Assembly (NCBI GenBank): GCA_038326655.1
Contig: JBBQKG010000009.1
Coordinates: forward strand, 30,453 to 94,452
Direction of reading: 5' to 3'
DNA from: JBBQKG01 sp038326655
GTDB lineage: Bacteria; Actinomycetota; Thermoleophilia; Solirubrobacterales; JBBDJG01
Length of the DNA: 64,000 bases
Shown here: one piece after another, positions 39,778-48,369 of the stretch
Layout of the letters: each line of letters starts with the position of its first letter
How positions within the stretch are numbered: position 1 is the first letter of the stretch
The notes under the pieces: model-generated
Database searches by the model: none
What the model was told of the DNA's origin: nothing
The model's input: the letters and a program-made list of their open reading frames with translations, nothing else
Program-made: the position numbers and the translations under genes

Positions 39778-40476
39778 TCAGCGATAAAGCGCACTCCCCA
39801 GCCTGCAGATCGTCGCACCTTCCTCCACGGCCACCTCGTAGTCCTGACTCGTGCCCATCGACAGGATCGAGAAGTCGTGGGGCGGCGACCACTCGGACTG
39901 GAGCCGCTCCGCCAGCGCGCGGAGCGCCGCGAAATGCGGCCTTGCCTCCTCGGGGCGCTGCGCCAGCGGCGGCATCGTCATCAGGCCCCCGAAGCGGACG
40001 TGCTCGTACTGTGCGGCCGATTCGAGGAACCTGTCCAAGTCGCCCGAAGCGATTCCCTCCTTCGACTGCTCTCCCGCGACGTTCACCTCGAGCAGCACCC
40101 GCACCGGCCCGGAGGCGTGGCGCTCGATCTGTCGCATGACCGAATCGCTCGCGACGGAGTGGATCAGCCTTACGCGCGGCAGGACCAGCCTGGTCTTGCG
40201 GCTCTGCAGGTGCCCGATGAAGTCCCAGGTGAAGCGGTCACCCCACCGCTCCTGCTTGGCCTCGAGGTCTGCCGCGGCGTTCTCGCCGACGAGCCGGACC
40301 CCGGCTTCGGCCAGCGCTCCGAGCCCGTCGACCGGCACGTATTTGGTGGCCACGAGCAGCTCGACCTCGGCCGGCACGCGTCCGGCTCGCTCGCATGCGC
40401 GTGCGATGCGCTCGTTCGCCTCCGCGAGCCTGGCGCGCACCAGGTCCGGATCCGGGTGCTCTACGAGGCGAGCCAT
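39778..40476 (-). CDS. YggS-family PLP-binding homeostasis protein
   Basis: 232 residues from ATG 40476. The PLP lysine sits in ELLVATKYVPVDG. Other landmarks are GENAAADLEAKQERW, WDFIGHLQSRKTRLV, LLEVNVAGEQSKEGI, FGGLMTMPPLAQ and FSILSMGTSQDYEVAVEEGATICRLGSALY. The expected final FG ends as LYR. The protein binds PLP without known enzymatic activity and balances vitamin B6 and amino acid pools. Its start overlaps pgeF by 16 nt; sepF follows downstream, the common Gram-positive order. Confidence 0.93.
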   Translation of the reverse strand: MARLVEHPDPDLVRARLAEANERIARACERAGRVPAEVELLVATKYVPVDGLGALAEAGVRLVGENAAADLEAKQERWGDRFTWDFIGHLQSRKTRLVLPRVRLIHSVASDSVMRQIERHASGPVRVLLEVNVAGEQSKEGIASGDLDRFLESAAQYEHVRFGGLMTMPPLAQRPEEARPHFAALRALAERLQSEWSPPHDFSILSMGTSQDYEVAVEEGATICRLGSALYR

Positions 40477-41213
40477 GCAAGTCCCGCCTGCCGTCCGGTC
40501 GCGCCGCGGTCGCGCCGGTGCGAGAAGAAGAGGTCCGCATTGCAACTCGTGCACAGTCCGCAGTCCGAGACCCGCGGCACACCGAGGCGCTCCAGCGCGG
40601 CACGGATCGCCAGCGGCAGGTCGAGCCGCCCCTCCGGCATCGCCGCGGCTTCGTGGCCTCTCGCGCGGAAGGTTGCGCGCACCTCATCGCCGACCTCGTA
40701 GCAGCAGGCGCCGATCCCGGGTCCGAGCACCGCCGAGACCTCGCCCCGGCCGAGCGCGTCGAGCGCCCGCTCCAGGATTCCGCCCGCTACGCCGCGCCAG
40801 CCGCAGTGGACAGCGACAACCGCGCCGGGCCTTGCGACCACGACCGGCACGCAGTCGGCCACGAGCACGAGCGGCGTCGGGCCGGTCGAGTGGGTGAGCT
40901 GCGCGTCCGCCTCCCGCAGCCCGCCGTCGGCCTCCTCGCGCGCCTCCACACACGTTCCATGGACCTGCCGCCCCATCAGGATCGTCTCGAGCGGGCGCCC
41001 CACCGCCTCTGCGAGCAGCTCGCGGTTGCGCCGTACGCGTGCTGGATCGTCGTCGGTCAGGATGCCGAGGTTGAGCGAGGCAAAGGCAGCCTCGCTGACT
41101 CCGCCGAGCCGGGTGCTGAAAGCCGCGACCGCCCCGTCGAGCTTTGCATGAAGCCGGGAGAGTCCGCCGTCCGTCCGCCACTCGAATGGTGCTGGGACGC
41201 CCGCCAGACTCAC
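40461..41213 (-). CDS. pgeF: YfiH/LACC1-family purine nucleoside phosphorylase (polyphenol oxidase family)
   Basis: 250 residues from GTG 41213. Zinc-site residues are in MGRQVHGTCVEA, ADCVPVVVA, and AVHCGWRGVAGGILE; the C-terminal DCGLCTSCNADLFFSHRRDRGATGRQAGLAWL is typical. Known as copper polyphenol oxidases, members act on purine nucleosides and also edit peptidoglycan precursors (PgeF). The latter fits the cell-division neighbourhood. The start overlaps the upstream gene's stop by 4 nt (GTGA). Confidence 0.9.
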   Translation of the reverse strand: MSLAGVPAPFEWRTDGGLSRLHAKLDGAVAAFSTRLGGVSEAAFASLNLGILTDDDPARVRRNRELLAEAVGRPLETILMGRQVHGTCVEAREEADGGLREADAQLTHSTGPTPLVLVADCVPVVVARPGAVVAVHCGWRGVAGGILERALDALGRGEVSAVLGPGIGACCYEVGDEVRATFRARGHEAAAMPEGRLDLPLAIRAALERLGVPRVSDCGLCTSCNADLFFSHRRDRGATGRQAGLAWLAS

Positions 41214-42232
41214 GCGATCTTCAGCTCGACGCCCTCGATCGGCTCGCGCTGCGCGTACTCGAAGTGGGCGCGCCGATCGGCTCGAACCTCGTCGTCGCGC
41301 TCCCACCTGCGCGCACGGCGCCGGTACACCTCGAGCGTCATGTCGGCGACCTCGGTGTTGTAGCAGTAGGCGAGCTCGCCGTCCGGGTCGTGGTAGGTGA
41401 CGCCGACCAGGTCCTCGCGGCGGGCGCTGACCGTCCCGTCCACGCGCAGTCCGTGCCCGCCCGCCTGGAAGCGCCAGCCCGTGAGATCGAAGTCGCTGCG
41501 GTTCCGTTGCACGGCGAGCGGCGAGGTGGAGATCAGGTCGGTGGAGCGGAAGCGGCCGACGACGGGCGTGCTCGGGCCGAGCTCGCGGCCGAACCGCGGT
41601 ACGAACACGCTGACCCCGTCGATGAAGGTCTCGTCGCGGATCGCGCCGTCGGGGCCGCTGAAATCGTTGCAGTGTGCCCAGGCCCAGCGCGAGGCGTGCT
41701 TCGAGCCCCAGAGATGCGCCTGACCGCCGCGCGCCCCGGCGATCGCGATGCGCCGTTCCCCCAGCGATACGGTGCCGCTCATGGCGAGGTCCGGATGCGG
41801 CAGGAACAGCACTGTTTTCGCGACCTTCGCGCGGCGCAGGAGCGGGTGCACGTGCCCGTAGGCCGGCAGCCCCGGGTGCCACTCGAGCTCCCACGAGTAC
41901 CGCGTGCCGTCCTGCTCGATCGCGCCGGCCATGCCGGTGTCGTTCAGCCATGCGTCCCCGATCCGGAGGTGAAACGGGTCGCCGGTCGTCGCCAGCGCCG
42001 AGACGGGGAGGCTGCTCTTGACACCCACGTTCGCGGCCGGGTCCGCCGGATCCATCGCGCAGAGCCAAAGCGAGCACGTCGCCTCCTCCCCGGTCCCGGG
42101 AAGCGGGGCCACCATCGTGTACCGGATCCAGAAGCCGACGCCGGTTCGGGGGTCGGTGAAGGTCAGGTAGTAGACCTCGTAGTGGCCGGGGGACCCGTTC
42201 CACTGGAGGTGGTTCCATCGGTTGGTGGCCAT
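41210..42232 (-). CDS. Uncharacterised protein, possibly AttH/CrtC lipocalin-like
   Basis: 340 residues with mostly beta-strand character. The N-terminus SPGHYEVYYLTFTDPRTGVGFWIRYTM and later GWRFQAGGHG and LSTSPLAV-type strands resemble AttH/carotenoid hydratase-like double-lipocalin proteins, but I cannot assign the family firmly. No signal peptide or membrane segment is present. TATATT (42242-42247) lies 9 nt before the ATG and no Shine-Dalgarno is seen, so this is probably the first gene of the pgeF-yggS-sepF transcript. Its stop overlaps pgeF by 4 nt. Function unknown. Confidence 0.6.
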   Translation of the reverse strand: MATNRWNHLQWNGSPGHYEVYYLTFTDPRTGVGFWIRYTMVAPLPGTGEEATCSLWLCAMDPADPAANVGVKSSLPVSALATTGDPFHLRIGDAWLNDTGMAGAIEQDGTRYSWELEWHPGLPAYGHVHPLLRRAKVAKTVLFLPHPDLAMSGTVSLGERRIAIAGARGGQAHLWGSKHASRWAWAHCNDFSGPDGAIRDETFIDGVSVFVPRFGRELGPSTPVVGRFRSTDLISTSPLAVQRNRSDFDLTGWRFQAGGHGLRVDGTVSARREDLVGVTYHDPDGELAYCYNTEVADMTLEVYRRRARRWERDDEVRADRRAHFEYAQREPIEGVELKIA

Positions 42233-42250
42233 CCGAGAAGCAATATATGG

Positions 42251-42274
42251 CGCCCGCCTGCAAGCAGGCGGGCG
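42251..42274 (-). terminator. Hairpin after the tRNA nucleotidyltransferase gene
   Basis: CGCCCGCCTGC and GCAGGCGGGCG are perfectly complementary around a 2-nt centre, giving a stem of 10 bp with a 4-nt loop. It lies 31 nt past the upstream gene's stop and just before the next gene's -10 hexamer, as expected for a terminator. Confidence 0.65.
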
Positions 42275-42304
42275 GGTTTGCGCTTGCGCGACGTTCAGTA
42301 ACCA

Positions 42305-44956
42305 TCAAGGCTGGCTCATCAGCCGCAGTGCGGTCTGCAGTTCCTCCTCACGACCGCTTACCGAGCCGTCAAGCTTCAGCGCGAGCGTCTCCCTCAGCGC
42401 GTGCCCGATCGCCGGTGACTCCTCGGCGCCGGCGCGCTTGAGGTCCTCGCCCGTGATCTCGAGCCGCGTGCCCCGCACCCGCTCGAGATAGAAGCGCAGG
42501 CGCTGCTCCGCCAGTCCGGCGTCGTGCGCCCGCACCACGGCCAGCAGGAGCGCTTCCAGAGGCTGGTCGTCGAGCAGCTCGTGCAGCTCCGAGGGAGGAG
42601 GCGCTGGCTGCGCCTCGAGCCGCTCCGCGATCAGCGGCGCGAGCGTCGCTGCGGCCGCCACGACGTCCTGGTCGCGCCGGCGGAGCTTGAGCTTCGAGAG
42701 CCAGCCATAGATGTCTGGCGCCGGCATCTCCCGGCACAGCACCGACAGGCGCGCGAGCGGCAGGCGCAAATGTCCGGCGAACGGCGCGCGCGCCGCGAGC
42801 TCGTCGACCCGTTCCACGAGCGCCCTTGTCCCTGGACCGGCGTCGAGCCCCTGGTGCAGCGCCCGGTCGAGGCCGATCTCGGCGATGCGCTCGAGCGCGG
42901 CGAGCACGCGTGGCTCCGCGAGCACGTCGAGCAGCTCGTCGCGCAGGCGCGCCGAGGCGAGGTCGCCGACCAGGTGCATGTCGATGCACCCGCGTGCCAG
43001 CGACAGCGTGTGCCGGTCCATCGCAAAGCCGAGCCGCGCCTCATAACGGACAGCTCGCAGCAGGCGAGTCGGGTCCTCGACGAAGCTCAGGTTGTGCAAC
43101 ACCCGGATCGTGCGGCGGCGCAGGTCGCGAGAGCCGCCGAAGAAGTCGTAGGTGGCGCCGAGGTCCTCGGCCCGGAGCGAGGTCGCCATCGCGTTGATCG
43201 TGAAGTCTCGCCGGGCCATGTCGTGGCGCAGCGTGGACCGCTCGACCTCCGGCAGCGCTCCCGGTGAGCCGTAGACCTCCGTGCGCGCGGTGGCCACGTC
43301 GATCCGGATGTCCTCGCCGTTTGGCCCGCGGCCCTTGACCACCGCGGTCTGGAACTTCTCGTGCGGATGGAACCGCACCCCGAGCTCGACCGCCAGCGCG
43401 CGGGCAAACGCGAGCGCGTCGCCCTCCACCATCAGGTCGAGATCGAGGCTCTGCTCGCCCAACAGCACATCGCGCACCGCCCCGCCCACGAGGTACACGG
43501 GGTCTTGGGCGGTTGCCACCCGCTCGATCGCCGGCAACACCGCCTGCAGGCGGGAGATCTCGCGCAGCCGGGCCCGCACGGCCTCGGTCGCCTCGGCGTG
43601 CGGGAGCGGCCGCTCGATCCCCTGGGGCTCGTGGAGCGCGCGAAGCAGGTCGCCGCGCGTGACGACGCCCTCGGCCTCGGCCACCGGCACCCGCTGCTCC
43701 GAGCGGTAGGGACCCTCGCTTACGACCACCAGCCGCCCGGCGCGACCGGTCGCGAGCAGGTCGCGAAGCTCACCCAGCGTCGCGTCGGCGCCGATCACCG
43801 GAACGCCGGAGCTCATCACGCCCTTGACCGGCGCCCGGCTCAACCCGTGCCGCACGGCACGGTCCAGGTCCTCCCGCGACACCGTGCCGGTGAGGTGGCC
43901 GTTCTCGGAGACCTGGATGCCGCTGAGGCCGAGCCGCTGGCACTCGACGAGCGTGGCCGCGATCGCGGAGGTGCTCGACACGGAGTGGACCGGACGCGAC
44001 ATCACCTCACGCGCGTGAAGCGGGGAGCGCGCGACGCGCGCGACCTCCGCCAGGGCGTGCTCGAGCACCTGCTCGGCGCCCGTCGCGTGGACGAACGAGG
44101 AGGCGGCCTGCGGGTGGCCCCCACCGCCGAGCGGCTCGAGCGCAGCATCCACGTCCACGGCGCTGGTGCGGCTGCGGCCGACGAGCAGCACGCGGCCCTC
44201 CATCTCGACCGAGAGCAGCAGCACGTCCCAGTCGGATACCTCGCCGACCCGTGAGGCGAGCGTCGAGACGTCCTCGACGTAGTCGTCGGCATCGGCCCAG
44301 GCGGCCACCACGCGGAGCCCGGCGATCTCACGCTCGGAGCGGTTCTCGGTGAGCCGGCGAAGCAGGCTGCGCTGCTCGGGCTGGAGCGGCCCGCGCAGGT
44401 AGCGCCCGAGCAGCTCCTGGTTTGCGCCGAGCCGGACGCAGGCGGCGAGGGCCTCGATGTCCCGGAAGGTCGTGGAGGTGTAGGTGAGCGATCCCGTGTC
44501 CTCGTGGATCCCGAGCGCGAACGCGGTTGCGTGCATGGGCCAGACCTCGATGCCGCGGTCGAGCAGGAGCTTCAGCATCCCGGTCACGACGCTGCCGTCC
44601 CGCCCCACGAGCGCGCTGCCCTCCTCGAGCTCGCCGTCACCGTGATGGTCGAAGGCGACAACCTCGACGCCGTCACGGCCGTAGAGCCTTCCGAAGGCGC
44701 CCAGCCGCTCGGCACTCGTGACCTCGACCAGCACCAGACGCCGCACGGAGGCGTGGTCCACGGCCGAGGCCTCGACGCTCGGGATCTGGTCCGCGTGGAG
44801 GTTGTAGAACTCGCGCACGTTGCGGTTGACGCCGCCGTACAGGCAGACCCGTGCGCCCGGGTAGAGCAACTGGGCGGCCAGCATCCCCGCGAAGGCGTCG
44901 AAGTCGACGTTCGCGTGAGAGAGGACCAGGGTGTGGACTGGGACGGTTGCAGTCAT
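42305..44956 (-). CDS. Multidomain DHH-CBS-tRNA nucleotidyltransferase (A-adding/CCA-type)
   Basis: 883 residues. Residues 1-310 are a DHH/DHHA1 phosphoesterase unit (DFDAF at 18-22, DHH 103-105, GGGGH 277-281). Residues about 312-442 are a CBS pair (AREVMSRPVHSV, KGVMSSGVPVI). From about 485 comes a poly(A) polymerase/tRNA nucleotidyltransferase head with GGAVRD (491-496) and LDLDLM (catalytic Asp505, Asp507), RRDFTINAMA, then an RNA-binding helical tail. This architecture occurs in A-adding tRNA nucleotidyltransferases of several phyla. It should repair or complete tRNA 3' ends, with the DHH part perhaps degrading oligonucleotides. Whether a separate CC-adding enzyme exists is not visible here. 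Confidence 0.88.
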   Translation of the reverse strand: MTATVPVHTLVLSHANVDFDAFAGMLAAQLLYPGARVCLYGGVNRNVREFYNLHADQIPSVEASAVDHASVRRLVLVEVTSAERLGAFGRLYGRDGVEVVAFDHHGDGELEEGSALVGRDGSVVTGMLKLLLDRGIEVWPMHATAFALGIHEDTGSLTYTSTTFRDIEALAACVRLGANQELLGRYLRGPLQPEQRSLLRRLTENRSEREIAGLRVVAAWADADDYVEDVSTLASRVGEVSDWDVLLLSVEMEGRVLLVGRSRTSAVDVDAALEPLGGGGHPQAASSFVHATGAEQVLEHALAEVARVARSPLHAREVMSRPVHSVSSTSAIAATLVECQRLGLSGIQVSENGHLTGTVSREDLDRAVRHGLSRAPVKGVMSSGVPVIGADATLGELRDLLATGRAGRLVVVSEGPYRSEQRVPVAEAEGVVTRGDLLRALHEPQGIERPLPHAEATEAVRARLREISRLQAVLPAIERVATAQDPVYLVGGAVRDVLLGEQSLDLDLMVEGDALAFARALAVELGVRFHPHEKFQTAVVKGRGPNGEDIRIDVATARTEVYGSPGALPEVERSTLRHDMARRDFTINAMATSLRAEDLGATYDFFGGSRDLRRRTIRVLHNLSFVEDPTRLLRAVRYEARLGFAMDRHTLSLARGCIDMHLVGDLASARLRDELLDVLAEPRVLAALERIAEIGLDRALHQGLDAGPGTRALVERVDELAARAPFAGHLRLPLARLSVLCREMPAPDIYGWLSKLKLRRRDQDVVAAAATLAPLIAERLEAQPAPPPSELHELLDDQPLEALLLAVVRAHDAGLAEQRLRFYLERVRGTRLEITGEDLKRAGAEESPAIGHALRETLALKLDGSVSGREEELQTALRLMSQP

Positions 44957-44984
44957 CGTCCTCGTCCGATTCTAGGAGTGCGCG

Positions 44985-46205
44985 TCAGCTGCCGGGGACC
45001 GGCACGGCGCGGAGATCGCTCCTGGCGCTGCGCCTGGACCCGCCGCGCCGGCCGAACACGACCGTCGACAGTCCCACCACGAACGGCACCGTGGCGGCGA
45101 GGTAGACGGCGTTCCGGAACGCGATGCTGTCCGCCATCGTCGCCTTGTAGAAGGCAAACCAAATCGCGACCGAGGCGAGCAGCGTGAAGATCGGGAAGCG
45201 CCTGCGGCCGAGGCCCTCCCAGAACGCGAGCGCGAGCAGGAAGGGCACGTGGTAGTAGGCGTTGTCGACCGGGTCGAGTAGGCAGCGGAGCAGGAAGAGC
45301 AGCGCCAAGAGGGCGAACAGGTCCGCCGCGGACAGCCGCCTGCGCACGAACAGCGCCGTTGCCGTCAGGGGGACCGAGAGCAGCACGATCGCCGGGTGGA
45401 GCACGTGCGCGAGCCACGTCGGGATCACGCGGACCGTGACGACCTGCACGTCGCCGGCCACGGAGATCACGCGGTCGTCGGTCGGCGCGACCGGCCACAG
45501 GGCGTTGAAAGGGTAGACCCGCTGCCCGGCCCACCCCGCCTGGCGGCTGGCACCGTAGAAGCCCTGAGCGTCTCCGACCACGACGGGCACCGTGAGCAGC
45601 GCCACGATTCCCAGCGCGACTCCCGCGAGGCGCACGCGCTCGTGGGGCGCGGCCGCCACGATCGGGACCGCGGCGATCAACGCCCACTGCTTGGTCGCGA
45701 GCGCCAGGCCGAGCGCGACTCCGCCGGCCAGCGACCGCCCCTCGACTGCCCACAGGGCCGCGAGCATCACGAGCCCCGCGCCGAGCAGCTCCTCGGGGTG
45801 CCCCAGGCGAAGCGCGTCCCAGGTCAGCGGGTTCAAGAGGCACAACGTCGCTGCCGCCGCGCAGGGGGCGCGGCCGAGCCCCGCGCGGCCCATCGCCCGC
45901 GCGAGTGCCAGCCCCGCGAGCGCGAGCACCACGAGGCACGGAATGCAGCCGAGCCTGTAGGCGGCCAGGTCGCCGCCACCGGTCGCGTTCGCGAGCGCGG
46001 CGAACGGGAGCCGGACCAGCACCGAGAGCGAGCCCATGATCGGCTGGCTCGCAAGCGCATCGCCGACCCGCCCCGCCAGCAGCGCGCGGATCGCCGGGCC
46101 TGCGTCGGAGGGATAGTCGCCCGTCGCGCCGTTCGCGTAGGCAAGCGCGACGCTTGCGGCCACGGCCGCCGCGCACGCGGCTGCGACACGATGCTCGCGC
46201 CTCAT
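44985..46205 (-). CDS. Polytopic membrane glycosyltransferase-like protein (GT87-type)
   Basis: 406 residues with about ten to eleven hydrophobic helices. An early extracellular Asp (ANGATGDYPSDAGPAIRALL) and later loops such as NPLTWDALRLGHPEELLGAGLVML, LALATKQWALIAAVPIV and PVDNAYYHVPFLLALAFWEGL resemble polyprenyl-phosphate-mannose-dependent (GT-C) mannosyltransferases. Upstream in-frame codons extend into the divergent intergenic region and are not conserved-looking, so ATG 46205 is used. It may add sugars to envelope glycolipids. It is 28 nt upstream of the tRNA nucleotidyltransferase on the same strand. Function by fold only. Confidence 0.65.
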   Translation of the reverse strand: MRREHRVAAACAAAVAASVALAYANGATGDYPSDAGPAIRALLAGRVGDALASQPIMGSLSVLVRLPFAALANATGGGDLAAYRLGCIPCLVVLALAGLALARAMGRAGLGRAPCAAAATLCLLNPLTWDALRLGHPEELLGAGLVMLAALWAVEGRSLAGGVALGLALATKQWALIAAVPIVAAAPHERVRLAGVALGIVALLTVPVVVGDAQGFYGASRQAGWAGQRVYPFNALWPVAPTDDRVISVAGDVQVVTVRVIPTWLAHVLHPAIVLLSVPLTATALFVRRRLSAADLFALLALLFLLRCLLDPVDNAYYHVPFLLALAFWEGLGRRRFPIFTLLASVAIWFAFYKATMADSIAFRNAVYLAATVPFVVGLSTVVFGRRGGSRRSARSDLRAVPVPGS

Positions 46206-46230
46206 GCCTGCTCTATCGGCACCTGCTCGC

Positions 46231-46251
46231 GCGCTCAATAACATTGAGCGC
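46231..46251. promoter_or_regulatory. Perfect inverted repeat in a divergent promoter region
   Basis: GCGCTCAAT (46231-46239) and ATTGAGCGC (46243-46251) form a perfect 9-bp dyad with a 3-nt centre between the divergently transcribed glycosyltransferase and peroxiredoxin genes. Its size and position suit a dimeric repressor operator. The regulator is unknown. Confidence 0.5.
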
Positions 46252-46290
46252 CGCTCGACCCGACACGACCGCACGACGTAGGGAGGACAG

Positions 46291-46752
46291 ATGGCCCCAG
46301 AGGTGGGATCGGAGGCGCCGGACTTCACGCTGAGGAACGAGGACGGCGAGCAGGTGACGCTCTCGTCGCTGCGCGGGCACAACGTCGTGCTGGTCTTCTA
46401 CCCGCTCGCGTTCAGCGGGATCTGCACGAAGGAGTTGCACGACATCACCAACATCAAGGACCAGTTCGAGGGCGCCTCCGCCGAGGTCTACGGCATCTCG
46501 GTCGACAGCCCCTTCGCGCTGAAGGCGTTCAAGCGCGACGAGGGCCTGTCGGCGCACCTGCTCTCGGACTTTCACCCGAAGGGAGCCGTTGCGAAGCAGT
46601 ACGACGCCTATCTGGACGAGGTCGGGATCGCGACCCGGGCCACGTACCTGATCGACAAGGACGGCCGGGTGGCCTGGAAGCAGGTCAACAACCCGGGTGA
46701 GGCGCGTGACCAGGAGCAGGTGATCGAGGCACTTGCTGCCTGCCCCGTCTAA
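46291..46752 (+). CDS. AhpE-type peroxiredoxin
   Basis: 153 residues. The peroxidatic Cys45 is in YPLAFSGICTKEL, the PxxxS/TxxC active site of AhpE-like one-Cys peroxiredoxins. The thioredoxin-fold framework is APDFTLRNEDGEQVTLSSLRG, VYGISVDSPFALKAFK, and ATYLIDKDGRVAWKQVNNP. No conserved resolving Cys is evident apart from Cys151 at the C-terminal end (ALAACPV). It reduces peroxides in the cytosol. AGGGAGG precedes ATG 46291. The gene is divergent from the glycosyltransferase across a dyad operator. Confidence 0.93.
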   Translation: MAPEVGSEAPDFTLRNEDGEQVTLSSLRGHNVVLVFYPLAFSGICTKELHDITNIKDQFEGASAEVYGISVDSPFALKAFKRDEGLSAHLLSDFHPKGAVAKQYDAYLDEVGIATRATYLIDKDGRVAWKQVNNPGEARDQEQVIEALAACPV

Positions 46753-46812
46753 CGGATTGCAGCCGGCGCCCGGGGCCACGGATGTCGCGGCGCGCGCCGG
46801 AGGCTCGCTGGC

Positions 46813-48369
46813 GTGCTCGTAGTCGCGCTCACGCCCGGACACGACGGCGCGGCGGCGGTGATCCGGGACCGCAAGCTGCTGTTCGCGCTCGAGTCCGAGA
46901 AGGACTCGTTCACCCGTCACGCGCTGCTATCGCCGGTGACGGTCCTGCGCGCGCTCGAGCGGCTCGACGAGATCCCGGATGTGATCGCGCTCGGCGGCTG
47001 GTGGAAGCACGACTTCCTGGGCGACCCCAACGTCGCCGCGGGCTACCTCGGTCCAGACCGGGCCGTGCAGCGGACGATGAACTTCTGCGGCCAGCAGGTC
47101 AAGCTGTTCGCCTCCTCCCACGAGCGGTCGCACGTGATGATGGGCATCGGGATGGCGCCCCCCGACGACGCCCGTCAACGGGCCGTGGTGGTGTGGGAAG
47201 GCGTGGTCGGATCCTTGTACCTGGTCGAGGGCCGCGTCGACATCACGCGCGTGGTGCCGGTGCTCGACCAGCCGGGGCATCGGTACGCGGCCGTGTTCGC
47301 GCTCGCCGATCCGACCTTCCCGGATGATGCGCGGGTGCCGCGCATGGAAGACGCCGGGAAGCTCATGGCACTGGCGGCCTTCGCCGATCCCGGTGACGCG
47401 GACGAGGGCATCAGGGAGACCGTCGACCGGCTCATGGCGGCTCGCTCCGTCTGGCCGCTGCCGAAGCACCGCTACCGCGACACCCCGCTCTACAACGTGG
47501 GCGTCGAGGCCCAGGAGACGAAGATCGCGGCCGCCCTGATCACCAAGCGCATCTTCGACCTCTTCGCGGAGGCGGCCGAGCAGCACCTGCCGCGCGACAT
47601 TCCCCTGCACATCAACGGCGGTTGCGGCCTGAACTGCGACTGGAACGTGGCCTGGCGCGAGCACGGCCAGTTCTCCTCCGTGTTCGTGCCCCCGTGCACG
47701 AACGACTCGGGAGTTGCGATCGGGCACGCGATCGATGCCGTCGCCGACGCGACCGGCGACCCCTGCATCGAATGGGATGTCTACGGCGGCGAGGAGTTCG
47801 TGTGGGATCGCGAGCCGGACCCCGGGACCTGGAGGAGGCGGCCGCTCGACAACGGTGCGGTCGCGGAGGCGATCGCGGGCGGTCGGATCTTCGCCTGGGT
47901 CCAGGGCCGCTGGGAGATCGGCCCGCGCGCGCTCGGCAACCGGTCGATCCTCGCGGAGCCGTTTCACTCAGCCACGCAGGATCGGCTGAACGAGATCAAG
48001 CAGCGGGAGGACTACCGTCCGATCGCACCCTGCTGCCGGCTGGAGGACGCCGGCAAGGTCTTCGACAGCCCGCTGCCCGACCCGTACATGCTCTATTTCC
48101 GGCACGTCGTGTCGGGCGACCTCGGGGCCGTCACGCACGTCGACGGCACGGCCCGCTGCCAGACCGTCACCGCGAAGCAGAACAAGCCGCTCTATGACCT
48201 GCTGACAGCCTTCGCCGACCGCCGCGGCGTGGGCATCCTCTGCAACACCTCGCTGAACTTCAAGCGCCTGGGCTTCATCAACCGGATGTCGGACCTGGCG
48301 CAGTACTGCGAGACGCGTGGGATCGACGACATGGTGGTCGGCGACGCGTGGTTCGAGCGGGCCGTCTAA
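46813..48369 (+). CDS. Carbamoyltransferase of the NodU/TobZ/CmcH family
   Basis: 518 residues from GTG 46813, which has GGAGG nine nt upstream. The N-terminal Kae1-like half contains VVALTPGHDGAAAVIRDRKLLFALESEK, HERSHVMMGIG, and LHINGGCGLNCDWN. The C-terminal half contains WVQGRWEIGPRALGNRSILAEPF, RPIAPCCRLED and CNTSLNFK. These are diagnostic for O-carbamoyltransferases that use carbamoyl phosphate and ATP, usually in nodulation factor, antibiotic or sugar biosynthesis. No other biosynthetic genes surround it, so its acceptor is unknown. It ends 4 nt inside the convergent sugar dehydrogenase gene. Confidence 0.88.
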   Translation: MLVVALTPGHDGAAAVIRDRKLLFALESEKDSFTRHALLSPVTVLRALERLDEIPDVIALGGWWKHDFLGDPNVAAGYLGPDRAVQRTMNFCGQQVKLFASSHERSHVMMGIGMAPPDDARQRAVVVWEGVVGSLYLVEGRVDITRVVPVLDQPGHRYAAVFALADPTFPDDARVPRMEDAGKLMALAAFADPGDADEGIRETVDRLMAARSVWPLPKHRYRDTPLYNVGVEAQETKIAAALITKRIFDLFAEAAEQHLPRDIPLHINGGCGLNCDWNVAWREHGQFSSVFVPPCTNDSGVAIGHAIDAVADATGDPCIEWDVYGGEEFVWDREPDPGTWRRRPLDNGAVAEAIAGGRIFAWVQGRWEIGPRALGNRSILAEPFHSATQDRLNEIKQREDYRPIAPCCRLEDAGKVFDSPLPDPYMLYFRHVVSGDLGAVTHVDGTARCQTVTAKQNKPLYDLLTAFADRRGVGILCNTSLNFKRLGFINRMSDLAQYCETRGIDDMVVGDAWFERAV

